A stretch of 41,037 nucleotides of DNA from Lachnospiraceae bacterium (GTDB lineage Bacteria > Bacillota > Clostridia > Lachnospirales > Lachnospiraceae). The stretch spans positions 1-41,037 of the forward strand of contig CAJTAL010000040.1 in the NCBI GenBank assembly GCA_910574285.1, given 5' to 3'. The notes beneath the pieces were generated by a model. That model searched no databases and was not told the origin of the DNA. It worked only from the letters and a program-made list of their open reading frames with translations. The translations under genes and the position numbers were made by a program. Below, piece by piece: positions 24,332 to 33,840 of the stretch (position 1 is its first letter; every line of letters starts with the position of its first letter).

Positions 24332-26347
24332 TTATGAGTTTTTCAGTTTAAACTTGGAAACCAGTGTGTTCAGCATATTTGCCTGACCGGACAGCTCCTC
24401 GCTGGCAGCCGCGCTCTTCTCGGCAGTTGCCATGTTGGATTGTACTACATTCGAGATACTGTCGATGCTGGACAGCACTTCATCGGTGGCGGCAGCCTGC
24501 TGTGCGGAATATTCTGCAATTCCTTCAATTAACTTGTTTACTTCGTCTGCCTGGGCAACTACTTCAAGCATGGCTGCTGCAGTATCCTGTGCCAGACCGG
24601 TTCCTTCTTCAACGGCTTCTATCGTCTGGTCGATCAGGACGGCTGTGTCCTTTGCGGCTTCGGAAGATTTGCTGGCCAGATTACGGACTTCATCAGCAAC
24701 TACGGCAAAACCTTTGCCTGCAGAGCCTGCCCTTGCAGCCTCTACGGCGGCGTTTAACGCAAGGATATTGGTCTGAAAAGCGATATCCTCGATCGTCTTG
24801 ATGATGCTGTGGATCTCGGTAGATTTACTGCTGATTCTCTGGATTGCTTCGTTCATGTGCTGTACCTTGTCGTTGCTTTCCAGAATGTGCGTCCCTACAT
24901 CCCGCGAAATCTGGCTTGCCTGCTTAGCTCCCTTGGCGGTCCGCTGGATTCCGTCGGATACCTCGCTGATATGGGAGGCAAGCTGCTCCACGGAGGCATT
25001 CTGCTGCAGGGAACCCTGGGAAAGAGTCTGCGCTCCTTCGGACACATATCCTGAACCTTCGGCAACTTCGTTTGCAGCCAGGTTAATCTGGCCCAGAGTA
25101 CCGTTGAGGGAGCGGGAGATTGCTTCTAAGGAATCTTTGATCTTTGCAAATTCACCCAGGTATTCATGTGAAAGAGTGAAAGAAAGGTCGCCTTCTGCAA
25201 TATCCTGAAGTTTCTCGGAGATCTCGTTGATATAGTCGACATAGTCCCGCAGCCGTGTAACGGTGAGTCCGAAATTATTTGCCAACTGACCAAGTTCGTC
25301 GTCGGAATTGTGGTGAATGGTCTGATCCAGTTCGCCCTCTGCAATCCTGGCGGCAACATTGTTCAGCTCTTTTATCGGATTGCCGATGATCCTTCTTACC
25401 AGGAGGACGATCAGGAAGACAGCGATAATGATTACCAGTACAGATACGGATATCATCATGGTAGTCAGGGTAATCAGTTCGCTCAGGACTTCCGATCTGG
25501 ATACATAGGACACTGCGGTCCAATCACTGTTCGGTACCTGTGCTATATTGATATAGGTCTTGCCGTCATAAAGGGACAGTCCGGTCGCATTTGACCCGAT
25601 CTGTTTTGCGGCGTATGCGTACATATCACCCGCGAATTCTCCAAGAGTACGGCCGGTCATCTCCGGATCCGGATGTCCGATGATGGTATCTGTACGCGTA
25701 TCCACCAGGAAGATTCCCCCAGTCTCTTCAATCTGGATATCGGATACGATATCGGAGATGGAATCCAGATATACGTCTGCGGCTGCAACACCGCGTGTGT
25801 TGCCGGCGGCGTCTTTCAGCCTTCCGGAAGCGCCTACTACATAGGACTGGCTGTCTTCGTCAAAGTAGACGTCGCCTAACATGAAATCTTCGGACTGAAT
25901 TCCGTTCTGATACCAGGATTTTTCAGTAGCAACATAATCCGGTCCCGGCACGAAAGAGGAGTGATACAGGGAACCGTCTGTCAGCGCGACATACAATCCT
26001 GCCGGGTAGGCATCGTTTTTGCCGACGGTATGGCGGATATATTCCATCATAGCAGGAACATCCATATCTTCATATTCAATGGTATCCCTCTGTGTCTCCA
26101 GCATAGCCAGAGTCTTGTTCATCCAGGCCTGGGTTTCCTGAAGCGCTTTGCCGGTAGTTTCCGAGAGCAGGTTTTCGCTCTTTTCCAATAACGTATTGGA
26201 TACACGGTTATACACGATCAGCAGGAGCGCCGCAACCATGATGATGATGGTTCCCATAATTGCAGCTACCAGTTTTTTGGTAATACCGTGCTTTTGCTTT
26301 TGGGAAATAGCAAGAGGTTTGTCTTTTGTTTGTTTTCTCTTTTTCAT
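24332..26347 (-). CDS. Methyl-accepting chemotaxis protein
   Basis: 671 residues. A basic N-terminus is followed by a membrane segment (about 27-49), an extracellular dCache-like sensor domain (50-290, with [20 protein letters not shown] typical of ligand-binding Cache folds), a second membrane segment (about 290-318), a HAMP domain and the signalling hairpin. The hairpin tip shows [20 protein letters not shown], then [13 protein letters not shown]. It should signal to CheA/CheW; no other chemotaxis or flagellar gene is in the window. The ligand is unknown; dCache receptors often bind amino acids. Confidence 0.95.
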   Translation of the reverse strand: MKKRKQTKDKPLAISQKQKHGITKKLVAAIMGTIIIMVAALLLIVYNRVSNTLLEKSENLLSETTGKALQETQAWMNKTLAMLETQRDTIEYEDMDVPAMMEYIRHTVGKNDAYPAGLYVALTDGSLYHSSFVPGPDYVATEKSWYQNGIQSEDFMLGDVYFDEDSQSYVVGASGRLKDAAGNTRGVAAADVYLDSISDIVSDIQIEETGGIFLVDTRTDTIIGHPDPEMTGRTLGEFAGDMYAYAAKQIGSNATGLSLYDGKTYINIAQVPNSDWTAVSYVSRSEVLSELITLTTMMISVSVLVIIIAVFLIVLLVRRIIGNPIKELNNVAARIAEGELDQTIHHNSDDELGQLANNFGLTVTRLRDYVDYINEISEKLQDIAEGDLSFTLSHEYLGEFAKIKDSLEAISRSLNGTLGQINLAANEVAEGSGYVSEGAQTLSQGSLQQNASVEQLASHISEVSDGIQRTAKGAKQASQISRDVGTHILESNDKVQHMNEAIQRISSKSTEIHSIIKTIEDIAFQTNILALNAAVEAARAGSAGKGFAVVADEVRNLASKSSEAAKDTAVLIDQTIEAVEEGTGLAQDTAAAMLEVVAQADEVNKLIEGIAEYSAQQAAATDEVLSSIDSISNVVQSNMATAEKSAAASEELSGQANMLNTLVSKFKLKNS

Positions 26348-26389
26348 CCTTATAGTCTCCTTAGAAAATAGTTCAATATACTTATATAA

Positions 26390-26418
26390 ATTATAATTGA
26401 TATAAAGAAAAAAAACAA
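26390..26418 (-). promoter_or_regulatory. Promoter of chemoreceptor gene (minus strand)
   Basis: On the minus strand TTGTTT (26418-26413) and TATAAT (26395-26390) are 17 nt apart, 43 nt from the start codon. Confidence 0.65.
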
Positions 26419-26464
26419 TAAATCAAGGCTATATCTGTTAATTTTGTTAATTTTGTTAATTTTG

Positions 26465-26947
26465 TTACGATAGTTCCTGTTCAATTCCGGATTTTTTAAA
26501 GAATTCTTCTGCATAGGAATCCCACTCTTTTTCCAATGTTTTATCCATGTAGAAGGTTTTCATAGAAATACCCGTAATGCATTGCAGTACGGAGCCGTCG
26601 TAATGGAAATTCAGATATAATCCGCTGATTTCTTCGGGATGAAATGTACTGATCTGATGTTCCTTAAGGAAATCTTCGAAATTTTCCGGGGCAAGGGAAA
26701 GAATAATCTTGAAATTTAAAGGAGTTCGTTTTCCTTTTATAATGCTGAGACAGAATTCCCGTATCTGCCTCCAATAAGAATAGGTGTATTCTGGTTCCTC
26801 ATCAAAGAAACTCTTATGTAAAAAACCGTCGATTGTGAATTTATTGAAAGTTGTAATCTCTCCCTCTAAAAAAGAAAACCGGTCAAAGGTATCTTTTAAC
26901 AGGAGATGGGACATGCAGATTTTCGCATTTAACGTTATTACAGTCAT
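26465..26947 (-). CDS. DUF5721-family hypothetical protein
   Basis: 160 residues, no membrane segment or signal peptide, acidic. The opening MTVITLNAKICMSHLLLKD followed by TFDRFSFLEGEITTFNKFTIDG resembles DUF5721, a family I associate with Lachnospiraceae and with no known role. AAGGAG lies just upstream of its start on the minus strand. It stands between the chemoreceptor and the promoter of the acyltransferase operon, with no obvious operon partner. A TTAATTTTG microrepeat (three copies, about 26435-26465) abuts its 3' end. Confidence 0.7.
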   Translation of the reverse strand: MTVITLNAKICMSHLLLKDTFDRFSFLEGEITTFNKFTIDGFLHKSFFDEEPEYTYSYWRQIREFCLSIIKGKRTPLNFKIILSLAPENFEDFLKEHQISTFHPEEISGLYLNFHYDGSVLQCITGISMKTFYMDKTLEKEWDSYAEEFFKKSGIEQELS

Positions 26948-27043
26948 ATGCTCTCCTTTCTGGATTCAGTTTGTTAAGTATTTTTATTACATTATTATAA
27001 CAAGAAACAACGAAAAATGCCATGAAAAATCTACGATATGTTT

Positions 27044-27072
27044 TTGACTTTTATAATGCAGGATAGTATAAT
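27044..27072 (+). promoter_or_regulatory. Promoter of SGNH-to-clpX operon
   Basis: TTGACT at 27044-27049, 17 nt, TATAAT at 27067-27072. The leader of about 90 nt precedes the SGNH gene; GGGAG at 27149 is its ribosome site. Confidence 0.8.
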
Positions 27073-27167
27073 AGTACTATTCGTGGTGCCATGCGCCATA
27101 TAAAAATATGTGAAAATAAGATACTTAAGAAGCTGTAAGTTCTTTACAGAAACTGGGAGATAGATAA

Positions 27168-27950
27168 ATGAGAAAAAGAAAACGTATCGGGGAGGAAGAA
27201 CGTGCCCTGCGTTTTGGAATTATGGTGGGAGTCGTTATACTTATTATAGTTATAATTATAGTTGTAGTAAGAACGATACACATGCGGGTAGACACGGCGG
27301 AAGGCGAGAAGAGACTGAAAGCGATGGAGAAGGCCGATGTGCAGGAGATCGACGCTAAGATACATGAACTCGAGAAAATAGAACGGCAGTCGTCCATAGA
27401 GTGGCAGAATAGTTCGTACAATGAGAAGTTCACAGATTGTCTGGTATTAGGGGATTCAATAAGCCAGGGTCTGTATGTGTATCAGCATCTGGACGATTCT
27501 CTGGTAAATGCGCAGAAAGGAGTAGGCGTGGTACATCCGGACGATACAGGATTCTGGGGTATCGTAGATCAGGTTATATCCGCCAGCCCGCAGAAGTTGT
27601 TTATTGCGCTGGGTATGAACGATACGATTTCGGCAGATGCCGATGCAAAGGTTTTTGCCGAGGCTTATAAAGCAGTATTGGACAGATTAAAAGAAGGGCT
27701 GCCAAATACACAGATATATGTAAACAGCATACTTCCGGTTACCCAGGTGGCGATCCAGAAGGATGCAAGGTTTGCATGTGTCCCGGATTTTAATGAGAGA
27801 CTGAAAGAGTTGTGTGAGAGTGAGGAGACGGTGTTTATTGATAATACGGGACTGGTAAAGGATGAGTACTATGAGGCGGACGGTATTCATATGTCAAGTA
27901 ACTATTATCCGGAATGGCTCGATCACATGGCGGAGGTTGCAGATCTGTGA
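27168..27950 (+). CDS. Membrane-anchored SGNH/GDSL hydrolase
   Basis: 260 residues. One N-terminal membrane segment (about 17-37) and a coiled stretch to residue 85 place the domain outside the cell. The catalytic domain has LGDSISQG with Ser97 as nucleophile, a GMND motif and DGIH with Asp238 and His241. Members of this fold add or remove acyl groups on glycans. It is the first of four genes ending in a DHHW protein, the arrangement seen with MBOAT acyltransferases, so it probably transfers or edits O-acetyl groups on a surface polysaccharide. Confidence 0.88.
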   Translation: MRKRKRIGEEERALRFGIMVGVVILIIVIIIVVVRTIHMRVDTAEGEKRLKAMEKADVQEIDAKIHELEKIERQSSIEWQNSSYNEKFTDCLVLGDSISQGLYVYQHLDDSLVNAQKGVGVVHPDDTGFWGIVDQVISASPQKLFIALGMNDTISADADAKVFAEAYKAVLDRLKEGLPNTQIYVNSILPVTQVAIQKDARFACVPDFNERLKELCESEETVFIDNTGLVKDEYYEADGIHMSSNYYPEWLDHMAEVADL

Positions 27951-28432
27951 TGAAGAATAGGAAAATTGACCTTATTGATATATCAAAATACGCAATGGTC
28001 CTGGTGATTTTTGTCTACGTCGTGATTCTGATAATCGGGCAGGGAGGCGACGTGCCGATGGAAAAGGTACAGAAGAATGTCCTTAAGTCAGTTAAGATAA
28101 AGGAAATGCGCGAAGCGGGAACTCAGGACTTCAAACGTTACTATGGCCTGAATGCCAATGATTATGAGGATGTGGCGCTGTATCTTCCGAATGACGTAAT
28201 GGGAGCGGAGGAATTGCTTCTTGTACGTGTTAAAGATGACAGCCAGATTGAAGCAGTGAGCCAGGCGGCGCAGAAACGGCTGGATACGCAGACAGAGAGT
28301 TTCGAAGGTTATGGAGCCGAACAGACGAAGCTTCTGAAATCAGCGATATTGGAGAGCAGAGGAAGCTATGTGTTCCTGGCTGTAGGAAAAGACGCGGACA
28401 AAGCATATACCGTATTCAAGAAAAGTTTATAG
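27950..28432 (+). CDS. DUF4358-family membrane-anchored protein
   Basis: 160 residues with one membrane segment (about 13-32) and an extracellular alpha/beta domain. YYGLNANDYEDVALYLPND is typical of DUF4358 proteins, which recur beside MBOAT/DHHW genes in Clostridia. No catalytic motif is seen; a scaffold or substrate-presenting role is possible. The start codon overlaps the stop of the SGNH gene (TGATG), so translation is coupled. An in-frame ATG at 27914 lies inside the SGNH gene and would put charged residues before the membrane segment. Confidence 0.8.
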   Translation: MKNRKIDLIDISKYAMVLVIFVYVVILIIGQGGDVPMEKVQKNVLKSVKIKEMREAGTQDFKRYYGLNANDYEDVALYLPNDVMGAEELLLVRVKDDSQIEAVSQAAQKRLDTQTESFEGYGAEQTKLLKSAILESRGSYVFLAVGKDADKAYTVFKKSL

Positions 28433-28454
28433 TAGATAGAAGGAAACAAAAGAG

Positions 28455-29936
28455 ATGCTATTTAGTAGTGTTGTATTTTTATTTACATTTTTGCCGATTA
28501 TGCTGGTATTGTATTATCTTGTACCTGAGGCGTATAAGCGTATTATTTATAAAAGAGGCGCGAAAGAAACCGTTGGTAAGCATGATTCTTTCCTCAGGGT
28601 TTATAAGAATATCGTAGTGCTGACAGGGAGTCTGATTTTTTATGCATGGGGAGAACCGGTATATATTTTCCTGATGGTATTTTCTATTCTGTTTAATTAT
28701 ATCAGCGGACTGGATATTGCGAGGAATCTTGAGAGTAAGGAGAAAGCAAGAGCAAGTCTTATATTTAACGTGACGGTGAATCTGTTGATTCTGGGTTTCT
28801 TTAAATATGAAGGTTTCCTGCTTGGAAGTATCAATGCAGTACTTCCAATCGATATTCCGTTCCGGGAACTGCCTCTTCCTATCGGGATTTCATTCTATAC
28901 GTTCCAGATATTATCTTATATTATAGATGTTTACCGGGGTGAGGTAGAAGTACAGACGAATATAATTGATTTCGCGGTCTATGTTACCATGTTTCCGCAG
29001 CTAATTGCGGGGCCTATCGTTCAGTACGCGGATATAGACCGTCAGCTCCATGTCAGAAAAGAGACGGCAGAGAATTTTGGAGAAGGAGTACTCTTCTTCA
29101 TCCGCGGGCTTTCGAAGAAGGTTCTGCTTGCCAATACGATAGGAATGGTGTTTAATAAGGTTTCTCTCATGGATGCGGGACAGATATCCGTCTTGAGCGC
29201 ATGGCTCGGATGTGCGGCTTATACTTTCCAGATCTATTTTGATTTCAGCGGATATTCCGATATGGCGGTAGGTCTTGGGAAGATGCTGGGGTTTGAATTC
29301 AAGAAGAATTTTTTCTATCCGTATGTGTCGACGAGTATTACGGAGTTCTGGAGAAGATGGCACATTTCTTTGGGTACGTGGTTTCGGGAGTATGTCTATA
29401 TTCCTCTTGGAGGAAACCGTGTGAGTAAAAGAATGCATGTAAGGAATATCATGGTCGTATGGATGCTTACCGGTCTCTGGCACGGAGCGGCATGGAATTT
29501 TGTCATGTGGGGACTATATTATGGAATATTGCTTCTGATCGAGAAGTATATGCTGGCAGATGTGCTTGAGAGATTTCCTGCGGTTGTCCGCCATATCTAT
29601 TGTCTGGTGCTCGTGATGATAGGATGGGTCTTTTTCTTCAGTCCGACACTTGGAAGCGCGTTGAATTATCTGAAACTTATGATTGGTATCGGCGGGCATG
29701 GATTTATCGATAAGCAGAGCCTGTACATACTGATAACAAACGGATGGATGTGGATCATGCTTGTCCTGGGTTCTACGCCGGCAGTGCATGATTTTTATGA
29801 AGGTATTATCTATAGTAAAGGACAGGTAAAGGTGAAAGCAGCGGCAAACTGCGTAGTATATACAATGATGTTTATCTTATGTGTTGCTTATCTTGTAACG
29901 GAATCTTATAATCCGTTCTTGTATTTTAGATTTTAG
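28455..29936 (+). CDS. MBOAT-family O-acyltransferase (AlgI/DltB-like)
   Basis: 493 residues with about 10-11 membrane segments. The catalytic histidine is in WHGAAWNFVMWGLYYG (about residues 343-358), after EFWRRWHISLGTWFREYVYI, the family hallmark. ISFYTFQILSYIIDVYRGE is also conserved. AlgI- and DltB-type enzymes pass acyl groups across the membrane for attachment to exported polymers. Partners are the SGNH protein upstream and the DHHW protein downstream. The donor and polymer are not shown by sequence. Confidence 0.94.
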   Translation: MLFSSVVFLFTFLPIMLVLYYLVPEAYKRIIYKRGAKETVGKHDSFLRVYKNIVVLTGSLIFYAWGEPVYIFLMVFSILFNYISGLDIARNLESKEKARASLIFNVTVNLLILGFFKYEGFLLGSINAVLPIDIPFRELPLPIGISFYTFQILSYIIDVYRGEVEVQTNIIDFAVYVTMFPQLIAGPIVQYADIDRQLHVRKETAENFGEGVLFFIRGLSKKVLLANTIGMVFNKVSLMDAGQISVLSAWLGCAAYTFQIYFDFSGYSDMAVGLGKMLGFEFKKNFFYPYVSTSITEFWRRWHISLGTWFREYVYIPLGGNRVSKRMHVRNIMVVWMLTGLWHGAAWNFVMWGLYYGILLLIEKYMLADVLERFPAVVRHIYCLVLVMIGWVFFFSPTLGSALNYLKLMIGIGGHGFIDKQSLYILITNGWMWIMLVLGSTPAVHDFYEGIIYSKGQVKVKAAANCVVYTMMFILCVAYLVTESYNPFLYFRF

Positions 29937-29946
29937 GGGTGTAAGA

Positions 29947-31140
29947 ATGAGACAGAGAAAGGAAGGCAGGAGAAGAAAAAAGATTAAATTCTCTCAGGGC
30001 AGACAAATGGCGGCAGTCATGTTCGTAAGTATAATTGGGTTTATCTGCCTGATCAATCTAATTACAAGAGACAAGCCCTTCTCCGAGAAAGAGAATCGCG
30101 TGCTGGAGCAGAAACCGGAGATTACGGCGGCGGGGATTGAAAGCGGACGATTTATGGATCAGTACGAATCTTATAAGTCGGATCAGTTTGCCGGAAGGAA
30201 TCTGTGGGTAACGATGAAGACGAATGTGGATCTTCTGCTGGGAAAGAGGGAGTCTAACGGTGTCTTCAAAGGAAAGGACGGATATCTTCTGGAAGATATT
30301 GCTTCTCCGAATCAGGAACAGCTTGAGGCGAATCTGAAAGCAATGAATGAATTTGCCGGAGATTACTCCAATGTACCGTTCTATATGCTGCTGGTACCGA
30401 ATGCGGCAAATATCCTGTCGGACAAGCTTCCTGCCCTGGCGGTGACGGCGGATCAGGAGAAACAGTTTGAAGATATTAGAAAGGCGTTAGAAAGAGAGTA
30501 TGTGTGGGTAGACGCCCAGAAGACGCTTAAAAAGCACAAAGATGAGGAGATTTATTATCGTACGGATCATCACTGGACGACACTTGGAGCAAGTTATGTA
30601 TATCAGGAGCTGGCAAAGTATATGGAGCTTGATACTTCGAAATCACCGGATTTAAAACCATATGCGGTGACGGCGGATTTTAACGGGACATTGTCTGCAA
30701 CCAGCGGTTATAAAAGCCGTTACAAGGAGCCGATCTATATCTATGGCGCCAAGGATCCCAAGGATGAGACGGAGATTGTGGTGACTTATACAGATGAGCA
30801 GAGGAAGACGGCTACTATGTATGACCGTTCAAAATTAGAAAGCCGGGATAAGTATGCAGTGTTTTTCGGGGGAAATTTCTCCATGATGGATATTCGGACG
30901 ACGGCGGATTCTACGGATCGTCTGCTGCTTCTGAAGGATTCTTACGCGAATTGCCTGATTCCTTTTCTTGTACCGTATTACAGAGAGATTATTGTTATTG
31001 ATCCCAGATATTATTATGGGGATATCTATCAGGTAATGAAGGAGAATAAGATTACCAGTGTATTATTCTTATATAATGGAAATACTTTTGTGGAGGATAA
31101 CAGTATCAGCGGAGTGTTAGAGAGTCATGAGACTGAATAA
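29947..31140 (+). CDS. DHHW-family (AlgJ/AlgX-like) protein
   Basis: 397 residues with an N-terminal membrane anchor (about 21-40) and an extracellular SGNH-like domain. The DHHW motif is TDHHWT (Asp207, His208, His209, Trp210), equivalent to the catalytic Asp-His pair in AlgJ and AlgX; KDSYAN near residue 330 supplies the Ser. This part would transfer the acyl group to the polymer outside the cell. It starts 10 nt after the MBOAT gene and its end overlaps the pseudouridine synthase gene by 14 nt. Confidence 0.88.
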   Translation: MRQRKEGRRRKKIKFSQGRQMAAVMFVSIIGFICLINLITRDKPFSEKENRVLEQKPEITAAGIESGRFMDQYESYKSDQFAGRNLWVTMKTNVDLLLGKRESNGVFKGKDGYLLEDIASPNQEQLEANLKAMNEFAGDYSNVPFYMLLVPNAANILSDKLPALAVTADQEKQFEDIRKALEREYVWVDAQKTLKKHKDEEIYYRTDHHWTTLGASYVYQELAKYMELDTSKSPDLKPYAVTADFNGTLSATSGYKSRYKEPIYIYGAKDPKDETEIVVTYTDEQRKTATMYDRSKLESRDKYAVFFGGNFSMMDIRTTADSTDRLLLLKDSYANCLIPFLVPYYREIIVIDPRYYYGDIYQVMKENKITSVLFLYNGNTFVEDNSISGVLESHETE

Positions 31141-31870
31141 ATTCTTAAGCGAAGCAGGCGTCTGTTCCCGCAGAGAAGCAGACCGCCTGATTGAAAAGGG
31201 GAAGGTAACCGTAGACGGAGAGAAAGCGGTGCAGGGGATGCAGGTGACAGAAAACCAGGTTGTCTGTGTCGGGAAGAAGGTCATAGAAAGCAGAAATGAC
31301 AAGATAGTACTTGCGGTCAATAAGCCGGCAGGGATAGTATGTACGGAGGATATGCGGGTGAAGAACAATATCATCCGTTTTTTTAAATATCCGGTGAGAG
31401 TAACCTATGCCGGGAGGCTCGATAAGGATTCGGAAGGGCTGCTGATCATGACGAATGACGGCGGCCTGATCAACGGGATGATGCGAGCAAGATATGGGCA
31501 TGAGAAGGAGTATAAGGTTACGGTAGATAAGCCGGTTACGGAGGAATTCATCCGGCAGATGTGCGGAGGCGTCAGAATAAGGGACCGGGAGAAGGGGCTG
31601 GACGCCGTGACAAGACCGTGCAGGGCATGGATAGCAGGTAAGTATACATTTTCCATCGTATTGACGCAGGGATTGAACCGGCAGATACGGAGGATGTGTG
31701 AAGTGTTAGGATATAAAGTGACCAGACTGGTCAGGGTAAGGATCATGAATATAGAGCTTGGGGCTTTGAAGCCGGGCGCATCCAGACGATTAACCGGACA
31801 GGAGTTAAAGGAGTTATATGAGCGAATCGAAGAAAGCCAGAATGTTAGAACTTGTGGAGAAATTGAATAA
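31127..31870 (+). CDS. Pseudouridine synthase, RsuA/RluF type
   Basis: 247 residues. An S4 RNA-binding domain (about 1-48, MRLNKFLSEAGVCSRREADR) is followed by the catalytic domain with AGRLDKDSEGLLIMTND, where Asp99 is the catalytic residue. VLTQGLNRQIRRMCEVLG is also diagnostic. The order resembles RluF (23S rRNA position 2604) more than RsuA, but this is judged by motif flavour only. It begins inside the DHHW gene and ends inside ligA (53-nt overlap), so it is translated as part of the operon. Confidence 0.88.
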   Translation: MRLNKFLSEAGVCSRREADRLIEKGKVTVDGEKAVQGMQVTENQVVCVGKKVIESRNDKIVLAVNKPAGIVCTEDMRVKNNIIRFFKYPVRVTYAGRLDKDSEGLLIMTNDGGLINGMMRARYGHEKEYKVTVDKPVTEEFIRQMCGGVRIRDREKGLDAVTRPCRAWIAGKYTFSIVLTQGLNRQIRRMCEVLGYKVTRLVRVRIMNIELGALKPGASRRLTGQELKELYERIEESQNVRTCGEIE

Positions 31871-33800
31871 CGCGGGACGCGCGTATTATCAGGAAGCATC
31901 GGAGATCATGAGCAACCGTGAGTATGATGAATTGTATGACGAGCTTATGGCTCTGGAGAAGGAGCTTGGGATTACCCTTGCCAATAGTCCGACGGTGAAC
32001 GTAGGGTATGAAGTATTAAGCGAACTTCCGAAAGAGCGGCACGAAAGCCCGATGCTTTCCCTGGATAAGACGAAAGAGATCGAAGAGCTGAAGCGGTTTG
32101 TCGGGAATCAGAAAGCGCTGATGTCCTGGAAACTGGATGGGCTGACCATTGTACTGACTTATCGAAACGGTGAGCTTTATAAGGCGGTTACCAGAGGAAA
32201 CGGCGAGGTCGGCGAGGTGATCACGAATAATGCAAAGGTGTTCCGGAATATACCGCTTAAGATCGCGTATCAGGGCGAGTTGATTCTGCGGGGAGAAGCG
32301 GTAATCGGATACCGGGAATTTGAGCGTATTAACTCTGAGATTGAGGATGCGGACGCGAGATATAAGAATCCGCGGAACTTGTGCAGCGGTTCTGTCAGGC
32401 AGTTGAATAACGAGATCACGGCGAAGAGGAATGTGAGATTTTACGCGTTTTCTCTGGTTCAGGCCGGGGATGTGGGTTTTCATAATTCCAGGAGTTTTCA
32501 GTTGAACTGGCTTAGGGGTCAGGGATTTGAGGTCGTGGAGTTCTGTGAAGTGACGGCGGATACGGTGGAAGCTGAAGTTATAAAATTTTCAGAAAAAATT
32601 GCGGAGAATGATTTTCCGTCCGATGGACTTGTGTTAATATATGATGATATAGCGTATGGTCAGTCTCTGGGACGTACTTCCAAATTCCCGAGGGACTCCT
32701 TCGCTTTTAAATGGGCAGACGAACTCAGGGAGACGAGACTTGTGGAGATCGAGTGGAGCCCGTCGAGAACAGGGCTTATCAACCCGGTAGCGATATTCGA
32801 ACCGGTGGAGCTCGAAGGAACGACGGTCAGCCGCGCCAGCGTCCATAATATCAGTATAATGGAAGAATTAGAACTTGGCGTGGGAGATCAGATCGAAGTA
32901 TATAAGGCGAATATGATCATCCCCCAGATCGCACGTAATCTGACGCGGAGCGGTGTGAAGGATATTCCAAAGAGATGTCCGGTGTGTCAGGGACCGACGG
33001 AGATCAGACAGGTGGCCAACGCGAGGGCGTTGTACTGCATGAACCCGGAGTGTCAGGCAAAGCATGTCAAGTCTTTTGCTTTATTTGTAAGCCGGGATGC
33101 ATTGAATATCGAAGGTCTGTCCGAGGCAACCCTGGAGAAATTCATATCTCTGGGATATATCAGGGAGTTTGCGGATATCTTCCATTTGGACCGGTATCAG
33201 GAAGAGATCCAGACCCTGGAAGGTTTCGGGGAGAAGTCTTACCGGAACTTAATTGCCAGCACAGAGAAAGCGAGAAATACGACGCTGCCGAGAGTGATCT
33301 ATGCTCTTGGGATCGCGAATATCGGTCTTGCCAATGCAAAGGTAATCTGTAAAGAATTCCGGTATGATACAGAGGCGATGCTTAAGGCCACGGAGGAAGA
33401 ATTGAATGAGATTCCGGGAGTCGGACAAGTGATAGCGAAAGCTTTCGTGGAGTATTTCTCTTCGGAACGCCATGTGAAGCAGTTTCGGGAGCTGCTTTGG
33501 GAGCTGGTGATTCCGAAAGAAGTGCAGGAGGAGAAGCGGCAGATATTTGCGGGAGTGAATTTTGTAATCACCGGAAGCGTGGAGCACTTCGCAAACCGGG
33601 GAGAAGTAAAGGAACTGATTGAGAGCCTGGGCGGGAAAGTGACCGGGTCGGTTACATCAAAGACGAATTATCTGATTAATAATGACGCGGCCTCCACGTC
33701 GTCTAAGAATAAGAAGGCGAATGAATTGGGGATTCCGATCATATCCGAAGAAATGTTTCTTGATATGGTGAGGGAGAACGCCGGCATAACGGCGCTGTGA
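31818..33800 (+). CDS. ligA: NAD-dependent DNA ligase LigA, divergent
   Basis: 660 residues with the full LigA plan: N-terminal Ia domain, nucleotidyltransferase, OB fold, Cys4 zinc finger (CPVC, CMNPEC), helix-hairpin-helix (GVGQVIAKAF) and BRCT (FVITGSVEHF). The adenylated lysine is Lys105 in WKLDGL. Several residues usually invariant are changed: YY for the Tyr-His of Ia, Asn for the Ia Asp (SNREYD), Ser two places before the lysine where Glu is normal, and TRGNG for TRGDG. It seals nicks using NAD+; activity of this version is not certain. AAAGGAG precedes the ATG. It starts inside the pseudouridine synthase gene. Confidence 0.9.
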   Translation: MSESKKARMLELVEKLNNAGRAYYQEASEIMSNREYDELYDELMALEKELGITLANSPTVNVGYEVLSELPKERHESPMLSLDKTKEIEELKRFVGNQKALMSWKLDGLTIVLTYRNGELYKAVTRGNGEVGEVITNNAKVFRNIPLKIAYQGELILRGEAVIGYREFERINSEIEDADARYKNPRNLCSGSVRQLNNEITAKRNVRFYAFSLVQAGDVGFHNSRSFQLNWLRGQGFEVVEFCEVTADTVEAEVIKFSEKIAENDFPSDGLVLIYDDIAYGQSLGRTSKFPRDSFAFKWADELRETRLVEIEWSPSRTGLINPVAIFEPVELEGTTVSRASVHNISIMEELELGVGDQIEVYKANMIIPQIARNLTRSGVKDIPKRCPVCQGPTEIRQVANARALYCMNPECQAKHVKSFALFVSRDALNIEGLSEATLEKFISLGYIREFADIFHLDRYQEEIQTLEGFGEKSYRNLIASTEKARNTTLPRVIYALGIANIGLANAKVICKEFRYDTEAMLKATEEELNEIPGVGQVIAKAFVEYFSSERHVKQFRELLWELVIPKEVQEEKRQIFAGVNFVITGSVEHFANRGEVKELIESLGGKVTGSVTSKTNYLINNDAASTSSKNKKANELGIPIISEEMFLDMVRENAGITAL

Positions 33801-33840
33801 TGCAAGACAGAGGGCGTACTGGAAGAGAAGAGGGAAGAGA

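Noticed and set aside
26435-26465. TTAATTTTG microrepeat, three copies
   Set aside because: Low-complexity AT sequence at a gene end; too short to call functional.
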